The notes under the pieces: generated by a model
Seen by the model: the letters and a program-made list of their open reading frames with translations, nothing else
Told to the model about the DNA's origin: nothing
The model's database searches: none
Part shown: positions 8,678 to 17,929 of the stretch, one piece after another
Layout of the letters: each line of letters begins with the position of its first letter
How positions within the stretch are numbered: the stretch's first letter is position 1
Position numbers and translations under genes: made by a program
Assembly (NCBI RefSeq): GCF_932526225.1
Contig: NC_064047.1
Coordinates: 13,836,460-13,900,459, forward strand
Direction: 5' to 3'
DNA: 64,000 nt
From: Nematostella vectensis
Lineage: Eukaryota > Cnidaria > Anthozoa > Actiniaria > Edwardsiidae

Positions 8678-10156
8678 TACGTCGCGGCCACCGCGAGTGC
8701 CGACAAACCCGCCTTGAGGGCGGCGTGGTCACTTTTTTCGCCCGACATGCTATGCGCAGCGTGCGTACGTGGAGAGGGGACAGGGGCCGCGCCCTCTGCG
8801 TGCACTTTCGCAGGGGCGGAATCCTTGCTTTGCCACCGGGACGGCACGCGGTCGATCCCAGGGTCAGTCACGTGTTGCACCCTAGGATGCCCACCGGCCA
8901 TGTTATGAGCACCGACTGGCTTTGTCTCGGTGTTGATCGCGTTTGCGCCGAGCGTCATGGAGTCCGTGGCTTTCTGCAGCTTATTTTTGTAGCCCATGAC
9001 GCTTTGCGTGTTTATTACCAGATCGCTCGGCATCAGCCACATTCCTGGTGCGACCGCAAGACTCAGTCTCACTTTGGCCTCCTGCACGGCTAACTGGTAC
9101 CTTTGCACGCTTTGAGCGATGTCGTTTTCTATAATCGCGTCTTCAAGCAGCTTCGTGAACCCCGCCTGCGCCTCCATGGCCGGCCCACCGGCCCCCGCGA
9201 TAGAGGAACGAACGTTTACCTGCGCGCCAAGCACTGTGTAGACAAACGCCTCGACCGAGCGATCGAGTCTTCCTAGCCCTGCTTTCGTCAGCCCCTCACC
9301 TTTGGGAGGCGCAAACCAGCTATATTGCACGCCTCCGTGGTCGTCGTTGCGTATGTAAAACACCTGCTTCCCACTTTTGTACGTCCCACCTTTGTCGCTA
9401 AACAGATTGAGGTGGCTCGGGTACTCGTCCGCCGCCGTGTCGTAGCCACGGATCACGTGCACGTTGCGATACCCCTCCCCCGGGTAGAACACAAACACAT
9501 CGCCTAGCCCGTGGTTCCGCCCTCCTTTCCATCGGAAGTCCGGCTTACGCGGCAAACCGAACTCTATACATAGACGCTCGAAAGCGGCCTTCTTGTAGGG
9601 GTTACCTTTTTGCGTGAACGGGCTGTCGCCAGGCAGGGGGGCACCGAGCTCGTAGAGTATCCTCCTAAAACCTTAGAAATCCCCTGATGACAGAGGGGAG
9701 CGTGGCGAAAGTGGGGTCAGTTAGGGACACCCCACATCCGTCGGTTTCGCACCAGATCGCAAATTTGAGTTGCTGTGGCCAGTACCCATAGGAAGGCTCC
9801 GATAGCCACCGGCGAGACTCCTTGGCGGCCTTGTGCGTGACTACTGTCTCTTTGAATATGTCTCGGACCCTAGTCGTGAATGATTTGTCCTCAGCCACGT
9901 GTATCTCCAGCTGCGTGAGTAGTGGGGTGATGTCTGAGGCCGTGCTCTCCACGGGGGTCGCGGGCACGGCGTAGAGCAGCTTCTGCGCGAGGGTCAGAGA
10001 CCTAGGGAAACCGGTTTTTGCGCGTTTGACTTGCTCGGCTATAGCGTGTTCGATATGCTTGGCTATAGAGGCTCCCGCCGCAACTGCCGCCTTCTTCGTC
10101 TCATCCTTCTTCCTTCGGGGAACCTCGTTTGGCATCCGCCAGCCTTCCCAATCCAT
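8662..10156 (-). pseudogene. Long conserved protein of the virus-like element, one frameshift
   Basis: The frame from the ATG at 10156 covers about 160 residues: a basic N-terminus, helices, then WPQQLKFAIWCETDGCG. It ends at a TAG near 9665. From there a second frame, already open from about 9662, continues the likely protein without a gap (RILYELGAPLPGD, then GNHGLGDVFVFYPGEG). It then has a block with PGMWLMPSDLVINTQSVMGY, a Ser/Pro/His-rich linker, and a C-terminal hydrophobic helix (ALKAGLSALAVAATYYLFR). The joint is a one-base frameshift in the tract ctaaggttttagg. Total length is about 495 codons. No enzyme motif is recognised. The C-terminal anchor and module context suggest a structural or minor virion protein. 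Apparent codons in other frames are shadows. Confidence 0.55.
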
Positions 10157-10186
10157 GCTTAGCCCTATTAAACACGAAGGCGGGCT

Positions 10187-10876
10187 ATGTTCAACACAAT
10201 GGTGGTCCTACATGCTGTGTTCACCGGAGGCGAACTGACGCTCTTCTTCGAGCAGCCGATAAGGCGCCCACGCTTCGTGGCGCTCCGGCAGTGCTCGCTG
10301 TTTAACAGCTGGTATTATCTCGAGCGGGAGCATCAGATAACGACTATAGCGTCCCTCCCGCCCATCGCGACTCTGCCAGCTGGGCACCACACGGCCGAGT
10401 CCATCGTGGAGACGATCAACCGCGCTAAGAGCAAGATTCTGACCGCGAAGCTGGATCCCCTCACCGGGAAGGTCGTGCTCGTGTCCGATGGCATTGTGTT
10501 TCTGAACGCCGAGCTTTGCGCACTATTTGGCCTAGAGGCTAAAGACGATCAGTTGGGTAGGCGGGGCCTCGCACTGCCCTTGGGGGAGCCCCCACTTAAG
10601 GTGACTTTGCCGAAAATAGAGGCCATCTACATCTTCTGCGACATCGTAGACCGCTCGCAGTGCCTCGCCTTAGACGAGCCTTCAAACGTTCTCGCTTGCC
10701 TAGAAACCCGCGGGAGGCCGCACGAGAAAGTCGTCTATGGGCCCGACATCCCCGTTTGTGTCGCAGCGTCTTCCTCTGAGTTTGTCTCGAGTATCGGAAT
10801 ATGGATCAGGGATGACCGCGGTAGACGGGTGGACTTTAAGGGCAAGCCTGTTCGCCTCGTATTAGAGCTAACCTAG
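10187..10876 (+). CDS. Candidate penton / minor capsid protein
   Basis: An intact frame of 229 residues from an ATG at 10187, 30 bases from the divergent start of the long conserved gene. It is beta-rich throughout, with TAESIVETINRAKSKILTAK and LTGKVVLVSDGIVFLNAELC in the middle. It ends SSIGIWIRDDRGRRVDFKGK followed by PVRLVLELT. A C-terminal pattern of WI.D..G..vDF.G...v.L.L is typical of penton or minor-capsid proteins in polinton-like elements, as I know them. With the ATPase and capsid candidates this completes a virion-forming set. It is one of the few unbroken genes here. The fold assignment is inferred; a structure prediction showing a single jelly roll would test it. Confidence 0.55.
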   Translation: MFNTMVVLHAVFTGGELTLFFEQPIRRPRFVALRQCSLFNSWYYLEREHQITTIASLPPIATLPAGHHTAESIVETINRAKSKILTAKLDPLTGKVVLVSDGIVFLNAELCALFGLEAKDDQLGRRGLALPLGEPPLKVTLPKIEAIYIFCDIVDRSQCLALDEPSNVLACLETRGRPHEKVVYGPDIPVCVAASSSEFVSSIGIWIRDDRGRRVDFKGKPVRLVLELT

Positions 10877-10892
10877 GTCCGACATAACAAGC

Positions 10893-11574
10893 ATGGCAAA
10901 CAGCGACGTTAGCAGCGGTGCCATATACCCCATCGCTTCCCAGCGTCTGCCGCCCGCAAACGCACACGACGCCTACCGCTCCGGCAAGCACCGGCGGCGA
11001 CGCGCAAAGTTTCCGACTCCAGATAATACGTGACACTCGAGCGGTTCTAGACAATGAGATAACGCATTATCGACAGGTGCGGAAGAAGTATAAGCGCGCC
11101 TTTGCCGTTACCCATGCTGTGTCTGTGGCATCCGGCATCGCTGCAGGGGCGCTCTCCAGTGCCGGGCTGGGAGTCTCTTTGAGTGGGATAGGTGTTCTGA
11201 TCGGCGCTCCGCTAGCAGGGGTCGCTGGGCTGGTCGGTGTCGTGGGCGCGGGCGCGGGGATTGTCTCTAGGGGTCTTACGAGAAAGGTGGCTAAACACGA
11301 AGACACGATTGTTTTAGCGGAGAGTAAGAAAAACTCGATCAGCGAGCTGGTCTCTAAAGTTCTGCAAGACGGGCGTATCTCAGACGAAGAGTTTCGGCTA
11401 ATACTTCAGGAACAAGAGAGATACAACGCGCTCAAGGCCGCTATCAGAGCTCGACACGGCCTCGCACCGCGCGATAAAAAAAGCGGGAAAGGGCCCTTCC
11501 TGAAGGCACTCGAAAAGATGAAAAAGAGACTGCGAAAAATTCGCGAGGAGTTTGGGAGCGAGGTGTTCGAGTAG
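10893..11574 (+). CDS. Membrane protein with conserved helical C-terminus, probable frameshift near its start
   Basis: The main frame runs from about 10980 to a TAG at 11574. Its parts in order: a charged N-terminal coiled coil (IRDTRAVLDNEITHYRQVRK), a long Gly/Ala/Val hydrophobic stretch with two likely membrane passes (VSVASGIAAGALSSAGLGV... to GVVGAGAGIVS), a basic loop, and a conserved helical block with KHEDTIVLAESKKNSISELV and DGRISDEEFRLILQEQERY. It ends Lys/Arg-rich. A good ATG at 10893 starts another frame (MANSDVSSGAIYPIASQ) that runs into a stop, so one base has probably been gained or lost around 10960-11000. Proteins with the ISDEEFRLIL-type block are, from memory, common in coral, anemone and hydrozoan genomes as uncharacterised proteins. 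The function is unknown; a virion or host-membrane role is inferred. Confidence 0.5.
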
Positions 11575-11689
11575 AACTCAGGTTTAAACGCCACGCCAGC
11601 GGCTTTGCATTTACGGCCGAAAAACGGTTATTCCGCGCCCCGTAGGTTGGCGGCCCTCCTCGTTTTCGCGGCCCTCCCCGACGCCATCG

Positions 11690-12000
11690 CTATTTGCCCC
11701 AAAAAGTCGTGTACGCGAAACGCGCCCGGCCTACACCCTAATTATTCATGTAAGCGAAACGCGCCCGGCCTACAGCCCTAATTAATTATTCATGTACGTG
11801 AAACGCGCCCGGCCTACATTAACAATTGCCAAAAGCTTATGTACGTGAAATCGATTTGGCCTACATTAGCAATTGCCCTAATTATTCATGTAAGCGAAAC
11901 GCGCCCGGCCTAAATGAACAATTGCCCTAATTATTCATGTACGTGAAACGCGCCCGGCCTACATGAACGATTGCCCTAATTATTCATGTACGTGAAACAT
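11690..12000. repeat. Terminal tandem repeats of the virus-like element
   Basis: Repeats of about 40-60 bases share a core like gaaacgcgcccggcctaca followed by cctaattattcatgta. Variants swap gtacgtgaa, gtaagcgaa and gtacgcgaa, and some carry gatttggcctac in place of gcgcccggcctac. The same array with the same variants recurs at 19945-20210 in the same orientation, each time followed by the same end segment. It lies immediately outside the last virus-like gene, so it is probably a subterminal regulatory or replication array. Confidence 0.75.
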
Positions 12001-12115
12001 TACACGCTTGATATATAGAGACGGGGCTGGGAAGGGGGGGGGGGGGGTCGGAGGGGCCCGCCGCGGCCTTTAGGGGGGTTTCACTCAAACTACCCAGTCC
12101 CCCCCTTTACTTCCA
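12001..12115. repeat. GC-rich end segment with long G tract
   Basis: It begins acgcttgatatatagagacg, then a G run, tcggaggggcccgccgcggcc, a short G run and a cccagtcccccc tail. The whole segment is repeated at 20207-20302. It probably marks the outer limit of the virus-like element. The G tract could form a quadruplex, and its length is likely unreliable in assembly. Confidence 0.65.
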
Positions 12116-12594
12116 TTGTCAATCTACAAAATACGCCATTTCAGAATCTGCACTGTTTTTCCTGTTGCATCAACGTTTCTGTCAATTATTAATCCATAAT
12201 TAATTTATTATCAATAAGTTATCAATTACTACTCAATCCTAAATAATGTTTAATGTAGTTTATACATAAAATCTGGTACAAAAGCGAATACTAATTTAGA
12301 TTTACCGACTACCGACAAAGACCGATAATTCTTACCGACTACCGACAAATTATAAAAGATTTAACTGACTACCGACATCCAGACCCTGGTTCCTAATCAC
12401 TCTATCCATTCGGGATGGTACAAAAACACGAAGAATATATTTCTATCTCTAGAAGTATCTTTATTGTGATTGCTGTGAAGGAGGATTCTTCTATTTATAT
12501 GTGTGCTTCACGCCATATAGCATAGTTTTTAATCGTTAATAGTTTGGAAATATTTTCCCACATATTGGTTTTTAGCAGAAACTGGTAAATCAAG
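12116..12594. other. AT-rich gap, no gene seen
   Basis: Only short repeats of accgactaccgacaaa near 12300-12375 stand out, ending in catccagacc. The reverse complement of that motif appears three times at 20325-20420, also followed by catccagacc. This hints at a dispersed repeat flanking both virus-like copies. No coding potential was seen. Confidence 0.4.
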
Positions 12595-12950
12595 GTTTAA
12601 GATACATGCCCGCGGCCTGTGCGGTCTGGGTTTAAGGGACATGCCCGCGGCCATGCGGTCTTGGTTTAAGATGCATGCCCGCGGCCTTGTGCGGTATTGG
12701 TTTAACATACATGCCCGCGGCCTGTGCGGTTATGGTTTAAGGGACATGCCCGCGGCCGATGCGGTCTTGGTTTAAGATACATGCCCGCGGCCTTGTGCGG
12801 TCTTGGTTTAACATACATGCCCGCGGCCTGTGCGGTCTGGGTTTAAGATACATGCCCGCGGCCATGCGGTTTGGTTTAAGGGAAATGCCCGCCGCCTGTG
12901 CAATATTGGTTTAAGGGACATGCCCGCGGCCTGTGCGGTCTTGGTTTGCG
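12595..12950. repeat. 35-36 bp minisatellite
   Basis: About ten imperfect units contain acatgcccgcggcctgtgcg followed by gtcttggtttaag or a variant. Differences are mostly single bases and 1-2 base indels. It ends about 100 bases before the start codon of the D8C gene, so it lies in that gene's upstream region. Confidence 0.85.
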
Positions 12951-13552
12951 CTTCCACAGTGGCCCGGATTTTGAGCATGCGCCCAAGTGATTTTAAAATC
13001 GCCACCCTCAACTTTACTTTTCTTTCTTTCCCTCTGCGCTAAAGCTAATTGACAATGGGAAGATTTGCAGCTTATATCCTTGTTCTTTACGCCTTTACTG
13101 GCTTCACGGGAACGTCCGACGGGAGAAGCTGCCCAAGGCCCGCCGACCCCTGCTCAGCAGCGAACTACATCCCGATTAAAGACCCGCATAGAAGCACAAA
13201 ATACAGATACAAAAGACCGCAGCCCGCCTTGTACAACTACCTCCTTCAGCCCGGATGGTATCGGTTCACTAGCAGTGTCGGCGGCGAGATCCCGACCACT
13301 AAACCCGAGCCGAACATGTGTGGAACCTTCGCGCCGATATGGATAGGGGGACCCACCCAGACACGATTGGGGTAACCAAGGAAACTACCGCGTGCGTTAA
13401 CGTCAATAACAGGAACAACGGCTGCTTCCGGTCTATTGACATGTGCGTGGAGAAGTGCAGCGGAGGGTACTGTCTACTATCTTCGACCTCTTTATGGGTG
13501 CTCAATGGCGTACTGCGCAGGTAGGTTTTCGGGACACTAGTTATTGGAGCTG

Positions 13553-14170
13553 ATCACGCGAGGAAAGCGTTGCGTGACCATAAATGACTGTGCTTGTTGC
13601 GTGACCATGAATGGCTGTGCTCGTTGCGTGATCATGAATGGCTGCGCTCGTTGCGTGACTATGAATGGCTGTGCTCGTTGCGTGACCATTTATGGCTGTG
13701 CTCGCTGCGTGACCATGAATGGCTGCGTTCGTTGTGTGACCATGAATGGCTGTGCTCGTTGTGTGACCATGAATGGCTGTCCTCGTTGCGTGACTATGAA
13801 TGGCTGTACTTGTTGCGTGACCATAAATGGCTGTGCTCCTTGCGTAATGATGAATGGCTAAGCTCGTTCCGTGACCATGAATGGCTGTCCTCGTTGCGTG
13901 ACTATGAATGGCTGTGCTCGTTGCGTGACTATGAATGGCTGTGCTTGTTGCGTGACCATGAATAGCTGTGACTGTTCTGTGACCTTGAACGGCTGTGCTC
14001 CTTCCGTAATGATAAATGGCTAAGCTCGTTGAGTGACCATGAATGTCTGTGCTCGTTGCGTGACTATAAATAGCCGTGTTTGTGCGTGACCATAAATGGC
14101 TGTGCTGGTTGCGTGACCATTTATGGCTTTGCTCAGTGCGTGACCATGAATGGCTGCGCTGATTGCGTGA
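13553..14170 (+). repeat. 27-bp minisatellite in intron 1 of the D8C gene
   Basis: About 22 units contain gcgtgaccatgaatggctgt followed by gctcgtt. The 27-base period is a multiple of three, so two plus-strand frames stay open for 90-120 codons with a 9-residue cycle rich in Cys. The array sits between a splice donor at 13521 and an acceptor at 14297, has no start context, and shows changes independent of frame, so it is treated as intronic. Confidence 0.88.
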
Positions 14171-14345
14171 TTCTGTTTGTAAATATCAGTAGTGTATTAT
14201 GTAACACTGTACATAGCTCTACAAAGTGGTAGAGAAGCAAACGTTTGAGGAATGTTTGGTAGCCATTTCTGTTTTTTAAACTGTATCCTTTTTCAAGGCG
14301 ATGGAATACCCTGCGACGAAGGCTTTAGTGGACCAAATTGCACAG

Positions 14346-15081
14346 GTATCCCATATCTTCAACCCAGACATATCAGAGCTTTGACAGACTGTGACTGTTA
14401 TCGTGGGGAGGGGGGGGGGCGATACAAAAACATGAGGATATTATTTGGGTGGGGGGGACACAACCTCGCCCCGACTGGTCTTAACCTTATATATATTTTT
14501 TTTTAAATTTGGGTGGAAACAAAAAGCCCAAGCTGTCGTGGTCTTACCAGAAAATGAATAGAATACACTGAGAGTCGGATTCCAGTTTTTAGTTTATTAT
14601 TTTTAAATTTGGGAAGATAGTTTTCCCTTTATATGTGTACTACACATCTTATTGAAGTACTGGTATATTACAGTAAAACCCCACTTAATCGAGGCGGTTA
14701 ATTTTTCGTTAGCTCGATTTCTCTTGGATTATTTTAATTAATAATACAAATTCCAAACCGAAATAATTATCCGCTCACATTATTTTGATCGTTTCCACAA
14801 ACCCCATTTACTCTAAATTTCCTTTCTATATCTTTTCTTCCCAAAACAAGCAATTTCTGATTTTTTTTCTTATTCTGGTTGCCAGTCTTTCTTTTAGATG
14901 GTTTCCTTGGCCCATATAAGGGTACCGATAACTTGTTCGTGATTTCAATAAAAAAAAATTGAACAGCAAATATATTTCCATGTGAGCTCTTTTACCTAGA
15001 GCCTCGGCTAATAACTCGAACTGATTTCTCTTTCTCCCAGAGTAACAACGGAGTTCTATTGTATTTGTACTATTATCACAG
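14346..15081 (+). other. Intron 2 of the D8C gene, no gene seen
   Basis: AT-rich sequence with a G-rich patch near 14405-14460 and a T-rich tail. It contains a short degenerate stretch (ccccacttaatcgaggcgg near 14680) but no convincing frame. Bounded by the donor cacag|gtatcc and the acceptor tattatcacag. Confidence 0.5.
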
Positions 15082-15339
15082 CTGACGTGAAAGCCGTTTT
15101 CCCGTTTTCTCTGGTCCCCAAGCCAAAGGTGGAGCCCTTGACTACCGGCGACAGGGACCTATTCATGGTGTGAAACTTCACCTTTCCTCTGTGGAGTAAC
15201 GTCTCCTTCAACATCGAGTGGTACGATGGTCCAACACTGAGTAGTAATATGACGTCTTGCAGAACAAAGAAGAAAATTGTGTTTATGACCCCCTGCAAAG
15301 TCGGATCAGGCCTAAACTAGGGAGCACGGTAAGTAGTGC

Positions 15340-15610
15340 CTCCATAGCCATTGACGTGTGGAAAATTGGAAGATCAGAGGGAAGGAATGGCGGGGCTTTG
15401 GCAGATCAGAGGGAAGGAATGGCTGGGCTTTGGAAGATCAGAGGGAAGGAATGGCGGGGCTTTGGAAGATCAGAGGGAAGGAATGGCGGGGCTTTGGAAG
15501 ATCAAAGGGAAGGAATGGCAGGGCTTTGTAAGTAGTGCAACCATTGCCATTGACGTGTGGAAAATTGGAAGATTAGAGGGAAGGAATGACGGGGCTTTCG
15601 AAAAATGGGG
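15340..15610. repeat. 32-bp minisatellite
   Basis: About five units contain gatcagagggaaggaatggc followed by ggggctttggaa, starting 36 bases after the exon 3 donor of the D8C gene, with one further decayed unit near 15570. The stretch gtaagtagtgc, ccattgccattgacgtgtgg flanks the array on both sides, which looks like a duplicated exon-end/donor segment. Confidence 0.85.
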
Positions 15611-15689
15611 TAGGCTGGTGGGTTAAGGTCAGGGAGAGGGAAATGAATTGTAACGCTGGGGAAGGAGAAGCAAAGGCAGAGCCAGGCTG

Positions 15690-16365
15690 GGGGAGGGGGT
15701 GAAATGTGAGGTTTGATGAGGGGGAGAGCCGGGGTGTAGTGTGTGGCTTGGTGAGGGGGAGGGGGTGAAGTGTGATGCTTGGTGAGGGGGAGGGGGTGAA
15801 GTGTGAGGCTTGGTAAGGGGGAGGGGGTGAAATGTTATGCTTGGTGAGAAAGAGGGGGTGAAGTGTGAGGTTTGGTAAGGCGGAGGGGGTGAAGTGTGAG
15901 GCTTGATGAGGGGAGAGGGTGAAGTGTGAGGGTTGGTGAGGGGGAGGGGGTGAAGTGTGAGGGTTGGTGAGGGGGAGGGGGTGAAGTGTAAGGCTTGGTG
16001 AAGAGGAGGGGGTGATGCGTGATGCTTGGTGAGGGGAAGGGGGTGAAGTGTGAGGAGTCTTGGTGAGGGGGAGTGTGTGAAGTGTAAGGCTTGGTGAGGG
16101 GGTGAAGTGTGAGGCTTGGTGAGGGGGAGGGGGTGAAGTGTGAGGCTTGGTGAGGGGAAGGGGGTGAAGTGTGAGGCTTGGTGAGGGGGAAGGGGTGAAG
16201 TGTTAGGCTTGGTGAGGGGGAGGGGGTGAAGTGTGAGGCTTGGTGAGGGGGAGGGGGTGAAGTGTGATGCTTGGTGAGAGAAAGGGGGTGAAGTGTGAGG
16301 TTTGGTGAGGGCGAGGGGTCGAAGTGTGAGGCTTGGTGAGGGGAGGGGGTGTAGGGGAAAATGGA
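15690..16365. repeat. 31-bp G-rich minisatellite
   Basis: Roughly 21 units contain ggtgaggggg, agggggtgaagtgtgaggctt with small length changes. The G strand carries many GGGG runs and can form quadruplexes. No gene. Confidence 0.85.
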
Positions 16366-16735
16366 GTGCTAGGCTGGGAAAGGGGACAGAAAAATTGACA
16401 GGGGAAAGGGTAAGGATGGTAAAGAAGGTGAATTTGGGGAATAGGAAGGTTTTAGGGCCAGGAATGTAGAGGGAAGGGAGGGGAGGGTGGAGTGTGGTGG
16501 GAAGGGAAGGTGGGAGATGGAATGTAGAGGGAAGGGGAGGTGGAATGTAGAGGGAAGGGAAGGGGAGGGGAGGGGAGGTGAAATTTAGAGGGAAGGGAAG
16601 GGGAGGAGAGGTGGAATGTAGTGGGAAGGGTGTGCAAGGTGGAATGTAAGGGGGAAGGGGAGGGGAGGGGGAATGTAGAGGGAAGGGGAGGGGAGGTGGA
16701 ATTTAGAGGGAAGGGAAAGGGAGGGTGTTGTAGAT
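16366..16735. repeat. Purine-only tract with 25-40 bp near-repeats
   Basis: The plus strand is almost all purine: units like gaatgtagagggaaggggag recur to 16735. Such homopurine-homopyrimidine DNA can adopt triplex structure. The minus-strand frame of about 96 codons (Pro/Ser/Leu-rich) is a by-product of the composition. Confidence 0.8.
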
Positions 16736-17240
16736 AGCGCATCGAACACTGTTTGTTAAAGTTGTTTGTTAAAAGGCATCTGTAAATTGAGACCAGTTAG
16801 AGTCAAAAGAGCACACGAGGAGATCGCAAGTTTAGAGTACTAAGTTAAAGTCAAGACCGCGCAGGGATCCACCCTTCAGGTACCATGATCAAGTTATATT
16901 AGCTTTATAGCGCATGATTTGTATGTTTTGTGTAGTAGTAATTATTGATTCAAGTGTATGTTCCATTGCTTGTAAGTTTAATTCCGTAAATCTCTATCGC
17001 TTCACAACTATGATCGGAATGTGTAGGAATATGCCCGAGATCTGGCCTAAATGCTGTAAATATTGATCTATTCCAGAATGTTTCAATATAATAAATATTG
17101 GAAGAAATCCTTGAGGCCGGTCTTAAATCGCTTCGTAGCCGGAGTCTACTTCAAATTTCTGAAGGAACTAGTGAAGAGCCGACCGAAGCATAAAGCATGG
17201 CAGATAAAGACAAAGAGACATCGGCATCTAGCACCGGTAC
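16736..17240 (+). other. Segment with a possible gene start cut by the inverted MULE
   Basis: After the purine tract the sequence becomes ordinary, AT-rich and unique. An ATG at 17199 begins MADKDKETSASSTGTDA and runs straight into the MULE terminus. The preceding 450 bases could be a promoter or an LTR of a retroelement whose first codons these are, but no paired LTR or primer-binding site was confirmed. Otherwise nothing is visible. Confidence 0.3.
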
Positions 17241-17419
17241 CGATGCAATTTTCCCTTTCGTAAACCATCGTTGCCATTTGGAACGGTCGTTGTCATTTTA
17301 AGAACGGTCGTTGCCATTAAAAAAACGTGTGGCGAGTTCGTCGGGTCAATATTTACTCGGAGTTTCATCGGCCCGTTGAACTATAGTCCATATCGCGTCG
17401 GAAAAAACAAATTTCCAAA

Positions 17420-17875
17420 ATGGCGGACATGAACGACTTGATCAAAGCTGCGATAGAAGAAGTAAATTCTCAATCCAAACCTTTTCAAAGTAACTCTATT
17501 GACGAAAATAGATTCATCGAAACACTCCCAGAAGACTGTACTTATCACGTGAAAGAGCTTTCGGGTGTAGAGGAGAAGTTCAAGGCGATTATCCAAACAG
17601 AAGAGGTAACTACCGAGAATCTAGATGGATGGCTGGACGAATATGAAGCGATTAACAGCATTACTGTTCGAATCAAGACCAAGAAAAAGCCAACAAAAGG
17701 GTGTGCCCTGAAAAACTATTACAGGTGCCACCACAACACCAGGAACTGGAGCCCAAGCAAGGAACCACAGAAGAAGTTACTGCTGAACCCTTCTGCAAGG
17801 GTAAAAAACACTAACCGCCCTTTCCAAATGTTTGTCAAGAATATTTTTTGCACCCCTTCCTCTGTTATTGTCTAA
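17420..17875 (+). pseudogene. Transposase N-terminus in the deleted MULE copy
   Basis: The frame starts MADMNDLIKAAIEEVNSQSK and keeps CAA at codon 23, where copy 1 has TAA, so the start region is intact here. It covers the N-terminal zinc-chelating region (CALKNYYRCHHN) to FQMFVK. It then crosses the deletion joint, adds a few unrelated residues (IFCTPSSVIV) and stops. The DDE core is absent. If expressed it could at most bind DNA, for instance as a repressor, which is speculative. Confidence 0.7.
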
Positions 17876-17929
17876 AAAACATGTCCTCACTTGTTGCCTT
17901 TTACTCAAAACTGATAACAACAGAGAGGA

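Larger units (their letters stand above)
4413..12115. mobile_element. Endogenous virus-like element (Polinton / polinton-like type), copy 1
   Basis: About 7 kb of GC-rich, tightly packed genes on both strands contrasts with the AT-rich, sparse flanks. The set includes an A32/FtsK-like packaging ATPase, a candidate double-jelly-roll capsid protein, a candidate single-jelly-roll penton protein, amphipathic and membrane virion-like proteins and conserved hypotheticals. ATPase plus capsid plus penton is the morphogenesis module of Polintons/Mavericks and related polinton-like viruses. No integrase, adenain-type protease or polymerase catalytic domain was seen. Several frames are broken, so this is a decayed or rearranged insertion. 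It ends in tandem repeats and a GC-rich segment also found in the relic at 19091-20300. Confidence 0.7.
13055..15328 (+). pseudogene. UMOD-type (D8C) / EGF-like secreted or receptor gene, damaged 5' part
   Basis: Three exons are supported. Exon 1 (13055-13520) starts with a signal peptide (MGRFAAYILVLYAFTGFTG), then a D8C domain: DPCSAANYIPI, WYRFTSSVGGEIP, CGTFAPIWIGG, a cysteine-spaced middle and a LYGCSMAYCAG end before a gtaggt donor. Exon 2 (14298-14345) adds a short EGF-like piece (CDEGFSGPNC). Exon 3 (15082-15328) is beta-rich with SNVSFNIEWYDG, ending at gtaagt. All phases match (1-1, then 2). Damage: the middle of the D8C domain is shifted in frame between about 13349 (a G run) and 13470, with exon length still 1 mod 3; in-frame TGA at 15171 and TAG at 15318. 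Two stops plus two shifts favour a pseudogene. Later exons were not found. Confidence 0.65.

Noticed and set aside
4413-11574. Bacterial prophage or contamination
   Set aside because: High GC and dense genes suggest it at first, but the block is duplicated in part at 19091-20302 inside eukaryotic sequence, is bounded by eukaryotic transposon ends, and has Polinton-type rather than tailed-phage genes.
13544-13965. Cys-rich 9-residue repeat protein (RCVTMNGCA)
   Set aside because: The 27-base minisatellite lies between a matched splice donor and acceptor of the D8C gene; two frames are open equally, with no signal for either.
16736-17240. LTR of a retrotransposon
   Set aside because: No second LTR, primer-binding site or pol domain was found in the window; kept only as a low-confidence remark.
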